NCBI RefSeq assembly: GCF_003073475.1
Contig: NZ_CP029033.1
Location: forward strand, 124,001-188,000
Direction of reading: 5' to 3'
Origin: Actinobaculum sp. 313
GTDB lineage: Bacteria > Actinomycetota > Actinomycetes > Actinomycetales > Actinomycetaceae
Length of the DNA stretch: 64,000 nucleotides
The number at the start of each line of letters is the position of its first letter. Position 1 is the stretch's first letter. Positions 27,241 to 36,599 of this stretch are shown here, one piece after another. The translations under genes and the position numbers were made by a program. The notes below the pieces were generated by a model, which saw nothing but the letters and a program-made list of their open reading frames with translations, was not told the origin of the DNA and searched no databases.

Positions 27241-30040
27241 TGGCTGGGTTTACCTTTGAAGTGCCGCAGGATACGTCAGGGGCGTGCTATGTTGCGGCGA
27301 ATCGGTTTGGGCGGGCTGGTAACGAGGTTAATGCGACGCAGGTCGGAGCAGCGTCGTCGTCTGGTGTTGCGGGCTGGGCCGGTGAGGCTGCCGATGCGTA
27401 TATGGATCAGATTGAGGGATTGCATTCTAAGACGATGACCTTGTATGACGTGTTGCTTGATGCGGCGACGGCGTTGCGGTCGTATGGGGATGCGGTGTTG
27501 GAGGCGATTGCGGATGTTGGCCGGGTGCAGAGTGACTATGACGCGGCAAAGGAGACGTATGAGCGTGGGTTGGACGTGGTCGATGGGTTAGAAGCCGATC
27601 TGGCTGCGAATCCGCATGTGGGTTACACCCAGTCGTATGTGGATACGCGTCGTGAGCGGTGTGAGTCGGAGTGGGAGGCGGAACAGTCGAGGTTGCAGGA
27701 TAGGTATCGGGGTGTGTTGGAGGTTTTGGATGAGGCGGCGTCTACGGCGATGACGGCGTTGGCTGCGGCGCAGGACAAGATTGTGGATCCGAAAAGGCTT
27801 TCTGGTTCGCGTGATGAGGTGGCGCTGAATGTGTTCGGTGATCTGCCCTATGTCTCGGGTGAGGCGGCCTGGGACCTTGCGCAAACCGATGCGCATAGGA
27901 TGTCGAAGTACATCCTGGATGAGAAGGTGACGGCGGAGGAGGTTGCCGAGTTCAACGAGAAGTATGGCGATAAGCTCTCCGATCCCTTCGTCGCCAACGC
28001 GTTGATGCAGTACGTCACCCCGGAGGACCTGGTGAAGTATTCCCTGCAGGTGGAAGGGTTATCGCAGACCGTGCCGATTGACTCACAGTTGGTTGATGAC
28101 ACACTGGCTAACATTGGTGGGGCGATGGTGTTGGGTACTGGCGGGATGAATCTGCACGGTAGCAATGCCGAGCGGCAGGCGTGGTTGGAGGCCGTGCGGC
28201 CCGGGCTAAAGAACTCCTCCGGCCAAACGCTGGACCAACAGAATGACGCTTTCTTGCAGGCGATGAAGAAAACAGGGCGGACACAATACACACCACTCGG
28301 TCGTCTTGATCCCGGCTACACTCCGACAAATACATCACGGGATCCGGTTGATGGGTATTCACTGATAACCCAGATGATGGGTGAGGCGGGACGCCGGAAC
28401 CCAGACCTTGCCCTCGGTTCCGCCTTCTTCCAGGAGACCAGTCGGGGCGTATCTGTCGCGGACGATATTGTGGCGTGGGACGCCGAGACTCTCGAAGACA
28501 GAATGGGTGGTAGAAATGCGTACGGCACCGGCTACGGCGGTTTCTCTACCTATCCCGAGCCAGTGGAACTGTTTGATTCCAGCACCGGCATGTATGACCC
28601 GATGCATGCCTTGTATACGTTGATGGACCGACCGGAGACTTTTGATGCCGATAGTGCGACTCCTGTACTCGCAGACTTGGAGGAGGGGCGGTTACGCGCG
28701 GTGCAGAGTTTCCTTGTCTCAGACACCCCTGAGGGTATGGATGTCAACCATGACGGAGTAGTGGATGCCGAGGACGAGCCAAAGAATATGACTCGCTATC
28801 GCACCGGTGATCGCCTGTACGGGGATTACTGCGGCTTCCCAGATGCTGGGGAGCAGTACGGCCAGGTTATTCGGCAGGCATCAATGCCGGAGGAAGCGCC
28901 GGAGTGGGGCAGGTCAGCGAGGAGGAATGGCAAGCGTGGCGAACTGTGGACAGGAATGTCACGGAGATCGCTGCGAATTTCATGTTTGGATACCAGGATG
29001 GCTTGGATGCTCACGCGGGTGATTATGTTGATGGTCAGAATAAGTACGGTTACAACAATGCGGCGCTGCGATCGTGGTCGGGTCTTATTCTAGCGCCTCA
29101 TGTTGAAGGAATTGCCCTGTCATTCCATGGAGCTGGAGCATACAGCAGTGAGGGAATCTCGGCCTATGAGGACGGCTATGTCATTGCGCTTGACAGCGAG
29201 ATGCGTGACAGCATATTCGGTGCCAACGGTATGATCCGTGACTTGGGTTTTGATTCCCCTGTGCGCAACAATAACGGTACCCCCGGCAATTTGACTGATG
29301 ACTATTGGGAGGGTGGCCGTGCGCCGGCCATCGACAATCTGATCTTAGCTAGTCAGGCGCTGTTTGAAGAGCAGAGTAACGAGGCCTTCGCCGGTACTGG
29401 GAATGACGAACCGTCGACCGTTGTTGAACGCTGGACGCCGATGTTCGAAGCACTATTCACCGCTCCCGAGGATGCTACAGATCAACAGAAAGAAGCATTC
29501 AACCGGGTCAATGCGCGCTGGAGCGGGCTTATCGAGACTGGGATCAACCTTCTCCCCTACGGTCCCGTTATCAAAGGAGAATGGAACCAGTATTTTATCG
29601 AGCAGGGAGGTAAAAACGGTGTCGCGCCACTCTTACAGTCCTTTTTCCCGGAAGACAGTAAGGTTGTTGGCAATCAGACGGGGGCGCAAGTGAAGGTGGA
29701 ACAGTATATGCAGGACACCTTGTACCAATCCATGACCACGTATGGTTCGTTTGATGGTGCTGCTATGTCGCCGGAAGAGTACTGTGAAAGGCTAAGTGAA
29801 GGTAGCGAAGACAAAAAAGGTGAAGATAGAGAAATATTTGTCGACGCCGACGGCGTCGTGATCCCTTTCAATGAGATGACTGATACTCAGCAGGAGACTT
29901 TTCGTGGCTATATAACCGCAATGTCGGACACGTCGGGAGGCTATGACGATGCGGTAGATTCAATCCGTTCATCGATGACAACCTCAGACGCCCACCATGA
30001 CAATGCCTATGCAACAACTGGGGAAGAGCGGGACAGTTGA
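27240..30040 (+). pseudogene. Large WXG-N-terminal, DUF6571-like T7SS substrate candidate, one frameshift
   Basis: Residues 1-110 form a WXG-like export module (GVAGWAGEAADAYMDQI). A coiled-coil region follows (about 100-180), then a long domain resembling DUF6571 proteins of actinobacteria (FVANALMQYVTPEDLVKYSL, MVLGTGGMNL, DPMHALYTLMDR). Residues 501-512 (DVNHDGVVDAED) match an EF-hand/dockerin-type calcium loop. The first frame ends at 29093; the second continues from about 28906 with QVSEEEWQAWRTVDRNVTEI. Adding a G at 28906-28909 fuses them into 933 residues. The stop overlaps the first of five lipoprotein genes. Export is inferred from the WXG module; a toxin role is a hypothesis. Confidence 0.75.
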
Positions 30041-30648
30041 TGTTCCGCAGATGCCATGCGACTCCAATAAGGTTGATCGCGGTGCTGGGCGCGGCGGTGT
30101 TCGCTATGTCATCGGCGGCGTGTGTTTCGGGTGGTCAGGACGCTGCGACGACGTCGTCTGTGCCGTCGTCGTTTGTGGCGACGGATGAGGTGGCGGATGT
30201 GATGGAGGCGGATGTGCCGGATGGGTGGGTGGAGTTTCCTCCTGATCCGCCGTTGGAGTATTTCGCGTCGTCTGATGGGTCGTATGGGTTGGATGCGCCG
30301 TCGATTCATGTGACAAGGTTTGCGCCTGCAGCTCTTCGGGCGAGTGGTAGGGACGGTTCCTTTGGTCTTGAGAGTCGTCTGATTGATGTGTTGCAGTCTT
30401 TGGTGGGTGAGCATGATGCTACGGATGTTGAGGTGTTGCCTGCGCGCTTTATTGATGGGAATCCAGCATGGGGCTATACGTACATTGAGACGGGGATGGA
30501 GACGGGGCGGCCAAAGCGGTGGGAGTGTTGGATGGTTGGTCGGCATGATGGATTGTGGAATATCAAGTTGAGATCGGCGCCTGGTCAGACGGAATTGCCG
30601 TCGGAGTTGGATGGGGTGTTGGACACGATCACGTGGAGGGAGCCGTAG
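30040..30648 (+). CDS. Tandem lipoprotein A1
   Basis: 202 residues with a signal peptide and lipobox SSAAC (Cys at about 27), so a lipid-anchored surface protein. The mature part contains WVEFPPDPPLEYFAS, ARFIDGNPAWGYTYIET and VGRHDGLWNIKLRSAPGQ, shared by all five proteins of this array. It starts at ATG 30040, overlapping the stop of the WXG/DUF6571-like gene (TGATG). Subtype A ends GVLDTITWREP. The coupling suggests the lipoproteins serve the secreted protein, for example as immunity or docking partners. Function unknown. Confidence 0.75.
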   Translation: MFRRCHATPIRLIAVLGAAVFAMSSAACVSGGQDAATTSSVPSSFVATDEVADVMEADVPDGWVEFPPDPPLEYFASSDGSYGLDAPSIHVTRFAPAALRASGRDGSFGLESRLIDVLQSLVGEHDATDVEVLPARFIDGNPAWGYTYIETGMETGRPKRWECWMVGRHDGLWNIKLRSAPGQTELPSELDGVLDTITWREP

Positions 30649-31269
30649 ATGAGCGGGCTGAGACCATGCCGTGTTCTGGAGGTGACAGTGGTTTGCGTGC
30701 TTGCGGTGTGCTTGGTGGCGTGTGGGGTGTATCGTCCGAAGGTTGCGGAGGTAACGCCGTCGGTGCCGTCGACGTTTGTGGCGGTGGAGGAAGAGGTGGC
30801 GGATATTGTGGAGATGGATGTGCCGGAGGGATGGGCGGCGGATAGTAGTAAAGGAAACGAGAGGTTGCCGGTCGTTCTTGTGTCACCTGACGGGGTGTAT
30901 GACGGGGCGCATCAGGGGATTTCTATCCGTCTTTGGTTGCCAGCTGTCATATGGCCAGAATATGCGGTGGCTGAGGATACGTTTGATTTGGATGAGTTCC
31001 TTCGCCCCAGGATTCTTGGTGATATGAAGGATCATGAGTATACGGATTTAGCGTTGTTGCCCGCGCGGTTTGTTGATGGGAATCCGGCTCGCGGCTACAC
31101 CTACGTTCAGACGGATGAGGCGACGGGGTCGGCGCAGCGTTGGGAGTATTGGGTTGTTGGTCGGCATGATGGGTTGTGGTCGATTGCCTTGTATTCGGAG
31201 CCTGGTCAGACGGAGTTGCCGCCGGAGTTAGATGGGGTTTTGGATACCGTCACGTGGAGCGAGCCGTAG
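30649..31269 (+). CDS. Tandem lipoprotein A2 (diverged)
   Basis: 206 residues with lipobox LVAC. It is the most diverged member: the WVEFPPDPPLEYF block is replaced by WAADSSKGNERLPVVLVS, but ARFVDGNPARGYTYVQTD, VVGRHDGLWSIALYSEPGQ and the ending GVLDTVTWSEP are kept. It begins directly at the preceding stop (TAGATG), so translation is coupled. Divergence in the central segment next to conserved ends is the pattern expected of specificity proteins; this is inference. Confidence 0.72.
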   Translation: MSGLRPCRVLEVTVVCVLAVCLVACGVYRPKVAEVTPSVPSTFVAVEEEVADIVEMDVPEGWAADSSKGNERLPVVLVSPDGVYDGAHQGISIRLWLPAVIWPEYAVAEDTFDLDEFLRPRILGDMKDHEYTDLALLPARFVDGNPARGYTYVQTDEATGSAQRWEYWVVGRHDGLWSIALYSEPGQTELPPELDGVLDTVTWSEP

Positions 31270-31341
31270 ATGCTCTGGCCGGGTGTGTCAGTGAAGCATG
31301 AGCGCGCGACGCCGCAGCAGGTGAAGGGATGGGAGTCGTGA
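31270..31341 (+). CDS. 23-codon mini-ORF between lipoproteins A2 and B1
   Basis: Starts at the ATG of TAGATG after A2 and ends in a TGA that overlaps the B1 ATG (TGATG). The peptide reads MLWPGVSVKHERATPQQVKG, then three more residues. The same layout recurs at 32630 with 16 of 23 residues alike. It may only be a re-initiation bridge that couples A to B translation; no ribosome-binding site is obvious. Confidence 0.35.
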   Translation: MLWPGVSVKHERATPQQVKGWES

Positions 31342-31994
31342 TGGGGGGTGTGTGTTCGCGTCGCGTGGCGGCGGTACTTTTGGCGGTGTGTGGGTTGGCC
31401 GTGTCACTGGTTGGGTGTGCGCCGAGTGTGCCCGGGGGCGGGCAGACTCCGACGGTTGTGAGTACTGCGACGTTTACACCGACGGAGCGAGACGCTGATG
31501 TGATGGATGCGGATGCGCCGCGGGGGTGGACGGTGATTCCGCAGGATCCGGATCCGGGGATGGATTATTTGGCGTCGGAGGATGGGAGCCGAGGGTTTAC
31601 GGCGGCGTCGATCAGGGCAACGCGTGTTCCCGGAGACGTGATGTATGGAGTTGTCAAATTCGCCGATGAGCCAGGGACATACAGCTTGGATGTGATTGCA
31701 AAGGCGTGGCGGAGCCAGATCGAATACCATGGCGATCGGCGTGATGTCTCCGAGGTTCAGAGGCGTGTGATTGGTGGGAGTGAGGCTCGGGGGTATTCGT
31801 ATGTGGAGACCGCTGGCAAGAATGGTGACATGTATTACGAGGTGTGGCTGGTGGGGCGGCATGATGGGTTGTGGCGGATCACGTTGACGTCGGCTCCGGG
31901 GCAGACCAGCATGCCGGACGGCCTCGCCGACGAGTTCCTGGACTCGATCACCTGGACTACACCGGCGGGTGCTACGTCGAGTGCGTCTGGTTGA
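31341..31994 (+). CDS. Tandem lipoprotein B1
   Basis: 217 residues with lipobox LVGC. Subtype B: WTVIPQDPDPGMDYLASEDG near the N-terminus, a variable centre, EARGYSYVETAG, VGRHDGLWRITLTSAPGQ and the ending DEFLDSITWTTP plus a short Ala/Ser tail. ATG 31341 follows GGGAG at about 31331-31335; an ATG at 31329 is also in frame. Its TGA overlaps the ATG of A3 (TGATG). Confidence 0.72.
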   Translation: MGGVCSRRVAAVLLAVCGLAVSLVGCAPSVPGGGQTPTVVSTATFTPTERDADVMDADAPRGWTVIPQDPDPGMDYLASEDGSRGFTAASIRATRVPGDVMYGVVKFADEPGTYSLDVIAKAWRSQIEYHGDRRDVSEVQRRVIGGSEARGYSYVETAGKNGDMYYEVWLVGRHDGLWRITLTSAPGQTSMPDGLADEFLDSITWTTPAGATSSASG

Positions 31995-32629
31995 TGGGAA
32001 GGGGTGCTGTGGTGGGGAATGAGCCTGGTGTGCCCAGTGGCAAGACAGGATGGCGGCTTGTCGTGCTGGTAGCGGCGGGCATGCTTGCAGTGTCACTGAC
32101 GGCGTGTGGTCCGGGCGGGCAGGATACTGCGACGACGCCGTCTGTGCCGGGGACGTTTGTGGCGACGGATGAGGTGGCGGATGTGATGGAGGTGGATGTG
32201 CCGGAGGGGTGGGTGGAGTTTCCTCCTGATCCGCCGTTGGAGTATTTCGCGTCGCCGGACGGTTTACATGGTTCGATGTCGGCAGCGATTGTCGTGACAC
32301 GATATGGGCCGTCTGCTATTGGGGTGGGGACTAATGAGTCTTATAGTCTTGAGAGTCTTCTCATTGATACGTTGCAGAGTCGGATAGCGGAGCATGATGT
32401 TACCGATGTTGAGGTGTTGCCTGCGCGTTTTATTGATGGGAATCCGGCTCGTGGCTATCGGTACATTGCGACGGATGTAGAGGTAGGAGAGCCTGTACGG
32501 TACGAGTATTGGGAGGTTGGTCGGCATGATGGATTGTGGTCGATCACGCTGAAGTCGGCACCCGGGGAAACGGAGTTGCCACCGGAGTTAGATGGGGTGT
32601 TGGACACGATCACGTGGAGGGAGCCGTAG
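31994..32629 (+). CDS. Tandem lipoprotein A3
   Basis: 211 residues with lipobox SLTAC. It is nearly identical to A1 over WVEFPPDPPLEYFAS, ARFIDGNPARGY and the end GVLDTITWREP, while the centre (about residues 90-135) differs. It is coupled to B1 by a TGATG overlap. Together A2-mini-ORF-B1 and A3-mini-ORF-B2 form two successive units of about 1.36 kb. Confidence 0.72.
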   Translation: MGRGAVVGNEPGVPSGKTGWRLVVLVAAGMLAVSLTACGPGGQDTATTPSVPGTFVATDEVADVMEVDVPEGWVEFPPDPPLEYFASPDGLHGSMSAAIVVTRYGPSAIGVGTNESYSLESLLIDTLQSRIAEHDVTDVEVLPARFIDGNPARGYRYIATDVEVGEPVRYEYWEVGRHDGLWSITLKSAPGETELPPELDGVLDTITWREP

Positions 32630-32701
32630 ATGCTGTGGTCGGGTGTGTCAGTGAAGCATGAGCGCGCGGTGTTGTTGCGTGTGAAGGGGTGGGGGTTGTG
32701 A
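32630..32701 (+). CDS. 23-codon mini-ORF between lipoproteins A3 and B2
   Basis: Second copy of the bridge ORF, with the same length, start context (TAGATG) and terminal overlap (TGATG) as at 31270. The peptide begins MLWSGVSVKHERAVLLRVKG. Differences from the first copy are mostly non-synonymous in the middle, so peptide function is doubtful, but length and overlaps are preserved. Confidence 0.35.
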   Translation: MLWSGVSVKHERAVLLRVKGWGL

Positions 32702-33381
32702 TGGTTGGTGTGTGTTCGCGTCGCGTACTGGCAGTGCTTGTGGCGGTGTGTGGGTTGGCGGTGGCTCTGGTTGGGTGTGCGCCGGGTGTGCCTGGTGGTG
32801 GTCAGACTCCGACGGTTGTGAGTACGGCGGAGACTTTCGTGGTGGCTAGCGAGGTGGCCGATGTGATGGATGCGGATGCGCCGCAGGGGTGGGCGGTGAT
32901 TCCGCAGGATCCGGATCCGGGGATGGATTATTTGGCGTCGGAGGATGGGAGCCGGGGGTTTACTGCGGCGTCGATTAGGGCAACGCGTATTCCGGCGGAC
33001 GTGTTGTATTCGGCTGATTACGTGGTCCTTGGTGAGCGGGACGTCTATGACTTGGATAGGATTGCCGCTCGGACGCGGTACCGGGCGACTCGGCAAAGTA
33101 GTGTGAATCGGGAGGCGTCGCCGGTTCAGGAACGGATGATTGGTGGCAGTCCCGCCCGAGGCTTCTCGTATATCCACACCCGACAAGGCGTTGACATGTA
33201 TTACGAGGTGTGGCTGGTGGGGCGGCATGATGGGTTGTGGCGGATCACGTTGACGTCGGCTCCGGGGCAGACCAGCCTACCGGAGGGCCTCGCCGACGAG
33301 TTCCTCAACTCGATCACCTGGACCACGCCCGCGACCATACCGGCAACCACACCGGCGGCATCCGCAAGCTCATCTGGATAA
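32701..33381 (+). CDS. Tandem lipoprotein B2
   Basis: 226 residues with lipobox ALVGC. Closely related to B1 in the signal peptide (CSRRVLAVLVAVCGLAV) and in WAVIPQDPDPGMDYLASEDG and VGRHDGLWRITLTSAPGQ; the centre (about 100-150) differs. It ends with an Ala/Thr/Ser tail longer than B1's. It is the last gene of the array; 240 bp of non-coding sequence separate it from the convergent dehydrogenase gene. Confidence 0.72.
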   Translation: MVGVCSRRVLAVLVAVCGLAVALVGCAPGVPGGGQTPTVVSTAETFVVASEVADVMDADAPQGWAVIPQDPDPGMDYLASEDGSRGFTAASIRATRIPADVLYSADYVVLGERDVYDLDRIAARTRYRATRQSSVNREASPVQERMIGGSPARGFSYIHTRQGVDMYYEVWLVGRHDGLWRITLTSAPGQTSLPEGLADEFLNSITWTTPATIPATTPAASASSSG

Positions 33382-33621
33382 ACACGCGAGCGCCTTGTGA
33401 TGCGGCGGCAAGCCTGCCGAACCGGCATGAACCAAGCTCTGCTTTTATGTGCATGAGCGGGCGAGTCGCTGGTCTGCCCTGCCAGGAGACGACGGCCGAT
33501 TTGCCTCGTGCGCCTGAGCGCGCGTCGCCTCAGTTCGTCTACGTGAGGGGCGCTGGCCCAGCCGAATACGCCGACCAGACGCCCCTCACAACTCCCTCAC
33601 GAGTGCTCCCTACCCGCACAC

Positions 33622-34773
33622 CTAAAGAAGTGAACGATACAGTGCCTCAATATCCTCGCGCGTCGCTGGACGGGGATTGCCGGGCGTACACACATCAGCG
33701 AAGGCGTCGTCGGACAGCGCCGCGATTCCCGACTCATCCACACCGATCTCGCTAATCGTCGTCGGATTACCCAAATCGCGGGTCAACTGTGCCACCGCAT
33801 TAACCGCAGCCGTGCGCGCATCCTCCAGCGGCATGGTCTGCGCGTCGTCGACGCCGAAGGCCTCTGCGATATCCCGATACTTCTCGCCGGTGTATTCCGC
33901 GTTGAAGGCCATCACCGGGGCGAGCAGGATTCCGTTGGCGACACCGTGCGGCGCGTTGTAACGTCCGCCAAGCGGGTGCGCCATTCCGTGTACCAGGCCG
34001 AGGCCGACGTTGGAGTACGCCATGCCATTGATATATGCGGCGAGGCCCATCTGCTCGACGGCGTCGGTATCCCCATCGGCTGCCTTTCGCAGATTCTTCG
34101 CAATCATTTGAATGGACCGCAGGCACAACGCATCCGAGAGTGCCCATGCCCCGGGCGTGATATACCCTTCGATCGCATGCGTCAGGGCATCCAGGCCGGT
34201 CGCCACCTTCAACGAGCGCGGCATACCGTCCATCAGGTCTGGGTCGACGACGGCGATCACCGGGATGTCGTGCGGATCCACGCAGACGAACTTGCGCTGC
34301 TTGGTCGTATCGGTGATGACATAGTTGATTGTCGTTTCCGAGGCGGTTCCGGCCGTTGTTGGCACACCGATAATCGGCACGCCCGGGTTCTTGGTGGGCG
34401 AGAGCCCCTCCAGTGAGAGCACGTCCTCGAATTCCGGGTTGGTGGCAATCACCGAGATCGCCTTGCACGTGTCTTGCGGACTTCCGCCACCCAGGCCGAT
34501 GAGGATGTCAGCCCCGGAGGAACGGAAGGCAGCCAGACCCGCCTGTACTTTTTCTACGGGCGGGTTGGGAACGACGTCGGAGAACACCTCCCACGCGATT
34601 GAAGCCGCGTCGAGCAGATCGGTAATTCGGGCGACGGTTCCGTTTTCTGCCAGTACCGGATCTGTGACGATAAAGGCCTTGTTCAGGCCCCGACTGGCGA
34701 TCTCGGCGGGGATATTTGAGATCGCGCCGCGACCGAAGTAACCGGTCTGATTGAAAATCATGCGGTAGGACAT
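33622..34773 (-). CDS. fucO: Iron-dependent lactaldehyde reductase (FucO-like)
   Basis: 383-residue group III alcohol dehydrogenase, strongly similar to E. coli FucO along its whole length (RMIFNQTGYFGRGA, GADILIGLGGGSPQDTCKAI, PTTAGTASETTINYVITD, RKFVCVDPHDIP). GGGSPQD binds NAD; iron ligands lie in GLDALTHAIEGY (Asp, His) and VHGMAHPLGGRYNAPHG (two His). FucO interconverts lactaldehyde and 1,2-propanediol. The start at 34773 follows AAAGGAG with good spacing. No fucose or rhamnose genes are nearby, so the physiological aldehyde may differ, for example glycolaldehyde. Confidence 0.9.
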   Translation of the reverse strand: MSYRMIFNQTGYFGRGAISNIPAEIASRGLNKAFIVTDPVLAENGTVARITDLLDAASIAWEVFSDVVPNPPVEKVQAGLAAFRSSGADILIGLGGGSPQDTCKAISVIATNPEFEDVLSLEGLSPTKNPGVPIIGVPTTAGTASETTINYVITDTTKQRKFVCVDPHDIPVIAVVDPDLMDGMPRSLKVATGLDALTHAIEGYITPGAWALSDALCLRSIQMIAKNLRKAADGDTDAVEQMGLAAYINGMAYSNVGLGLVHGMAHPLGGRYNAPHGVANGILLAPVMAFNAEYTGEKYRDIAEAFGVDDAQTMPLEDARTAAVNAVAQLTRDLGNPTTISEIGVDESGIAALSDDAFADVCTPGNPRPATREDIEALYRSLL

Positions 34774-34927
34774 GGATACTCCTTTGCCATCGTCTGCCAC
34801 ACGGCCTTGACTCCATGCTGCCACGATCTCGGAGCGCAGCGGCGTCGCCTGGTTGCGACGCCGCACCGCAGGGCCGCGTCAGCCGCAGTAGGGTCTGTGC
34901 GGGCCGCCGTGGCACCCATGCCAGCCG

Positions 34928-35000
34928 CAACGAACCATGCCAGCCCGCAGCAACGAGCCACGTAAGCCCGCAACGAGCCACGTAAGCCCGCGACGAACCG
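34928..35000. repeat. 20-bp tandem repeat, about 3.6 units
   Basis: Unit caacgagccacgtaagcccg; two units are identical and the flanking ones diverged (caacgaaccatgccagcccg; cgacgaaccgcgt). Confidence 0.8.
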
Positions 35001-35100
35001 CGTCAACTGCGTCCTCAATTGCTCGTGCATGTACGACGGCGCTGTGGCATCACTTTTCTTTGAAACTACATCGCACGCTTGGGAAGATCCAGGATCCAAG

Positions 35101-35200
35101 GTCCCGGACGGGATGCTGTGGTCCCGGACGGGATGCTGTGGTCCCGGACGGGATGCTGTAGCCCCGGAGGGGAGGCTGTAGCCCCGGAGGGGAGGCTGTG
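35101..35200. repeat. 20-bp tandem repeat, five units
   Basis: Three units of gtcccggacgggatgctgtg followed by two of gccccggaggggaggctgta, with the last base varying. Each unit contains the short dyad cccggacggg or cccggagggg. Confidence 0.9.
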
Positions 35201-35426
35201 CGCGCTGCGACCGTTCCTGACGATGCCGCGATACTGAACCGCTGGCTTGCGAACGGAGCAAGGCAAGCAGGCCTGATAATGGTGCGATACTGACCCGCTG
35301 GCTTCCGAGCGTCACAAGGCAACCGCTAGCGTGCCCTCGCTCTTCGTACTGTTTTTGCTCTCCACGAATTCCGCCCAGGTACCCGTTGATCACGCACGCC
35401 GCTGGCAGTGCAAGATCGTTACCGCG

Positions 35427-36035
35427 TCACGCCACCATGCGCACGAGTTCACCGAGCATGGCTTTCCAGAAGGCGCGGGTTTCCTCCACAGCGTTCTCCG
35501 GCAGGTGTGAGTGCCGGACGATGACCCGGCTACGCGGCGTTCCGTCAGCCATGTCCGCCAGGGGCTTCAACGAAATACGGATACGTGAGCCGTCTGCGGC
35601 AAGAAAGTTTATACCCAAGCGTCCTTCACGTGCGCCCACCTCAAACTCGCAGTCCAGCCAGGCCCGGCGAAGATCGTCGTCGTCAAGCAATGGCCAGAGG
35701 GAAATGACATCACTGTGGACGGTGGCGGTAATGACGGCCGTGGTGGTGGGGTCGGCAACGGTGGGCGATACAGGCGCCTTCCGCTTGTGTTCGTAGTCAA
35801 TGGCAACAGACTGCGCCCACCAGGCGTCGGCATCTTCTTTTCCACCCAACCAACGCACAATACGCTTATGATCCCAGTCGAAGGCGCCGGCTTCGTCCAA
35901 AGCATCAAACCACTCGCGGCGGCTACGCCCTGTTGCGCGCCGCAGCTGGGAATTACGCACCAGGTGGCGCTTGCCCACGTGCCGATAGTCCTTCGCCGAG
36001 GTCTTACCTCGTGCCACACGGTGTTCATTCGCCAT
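35427..36035 (-). CDS. SRPBCC (Aha1-like) domain protein with N-terminal DUF4287-like region
   Basis: 202 residues from ATG 36035, which has GGGAGG upstream; the longer frame from 36077 is less likely. The first 80 residues (WFDALDEAGAFDWDHKRIVRWL, DAWWAQSVAIDYEHKRK) resemble the helical segment seen with DUF4287 proteins. The remainder (VISLWPLLDDDDLRRAWLDCEF, INFLAADGSRIRISL, RVIVRHSHLPENAVEETRAFWKAML) has the helix-grip pattern of SRPBCC/Aha1 proteins, where the final helix lines a ligand cavity. Ligand unknown. Confidence 0.7.
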   Translation of the reverse strand: MANEHRVARGKTSAKDYRHVGKRHLVRNSQLRRATGRSRREWFDALDEAGAFDWDHKRIVRWLGGKEDADAWWAQSVAIDYEHKRKAPVSPTVADPTTTAVITATVHSDVISLWPLLDDDDLRRAWLDCEFEVGAREGRLGINFLAADGSRIRISLKPLADMADGTPRSRVIVRHSHLPENAVEETRAFWKAMLGELVRMVA

Positions 36036-36351
36036 GTCGGCCTCCCGCAGCTGTGCTAGTTTTCGGTCTATGTTCATTGTGCGGCCTGAACGATGTTTTT
36101 GGTAGCGATTTTCTGGAGCATCGTGACAGGTCCGGGACAGCCGCCGAACAGGGGCGTGATCGTGGAGCGACAGGGCAGGGCAAGAGGAGAACCAGGATCG
36201 GGATTACGGACAAACAGGGGGCCGGTTCGACAAGCGAGTGAAATCTTAGCGTGCTTGTCGGCATTCAGCGCTTAGCAAGCTGCCTCGCGACGGCGAAGAG
36301 TGTGCCCTACGATGGAAACAAGGAATCAGAAGTTGATCCGAAGGAGCTGAC

Positions 36352-36594
36352 ATGAGTGTCAAATCATTCGTTCTTGGCGGCATCGCGGGCTATGTACTGG
36401 GGGCCAAGGCGGGGCGTGAACGTTATGAACAGATCGTCAAATTCTCGTCCGGCGTGTGGAACTCCAAACCGGTGCGAAACAGTGTAACGAAGGCACAGGA
36501 CGCAGCTACTACCGCCGTCGATTCCGTCAAAAGCCGTGTCAAGCACGATGATGCAGGCAGCGACGAGATCGACGTTCCAGCTGTCGACTTCTAA
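36352..36594 (+). CDS. YtxH-like small protein
   Basis: 80 residues. A glycine-rich hydrophobic N-terminus (SFVLGGIAGYVLGAKAGRERYEQI) is typical of YtxH-like small membrane-associated stress proteins, followed by a helical basic stretch and an acidic tail. AAGGAG lies 6 nt before ATG 36352. Function unknown. Confidence 0.75.
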   Translation: MSVKSFVLGGIAGYVLGAKAGRERYEQIVKFSSGVWNSKPVRNSVTKAQDAATTAVDSVKSRVKHDDAGSDEIDVPAVDF

Positions 36595-36599
36595 CCGGG

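Larger units (their letters stand above)
34774..35426. other. Intergenic region with two minisatellites
   Basis: About 650 bp with no supported gene. It holds two separate 20-bp tandem repeats (34928-35000 and 35101-35200). Arg/Ser-rich frames through it are by-products of the repeats. Confidence 0.5.
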
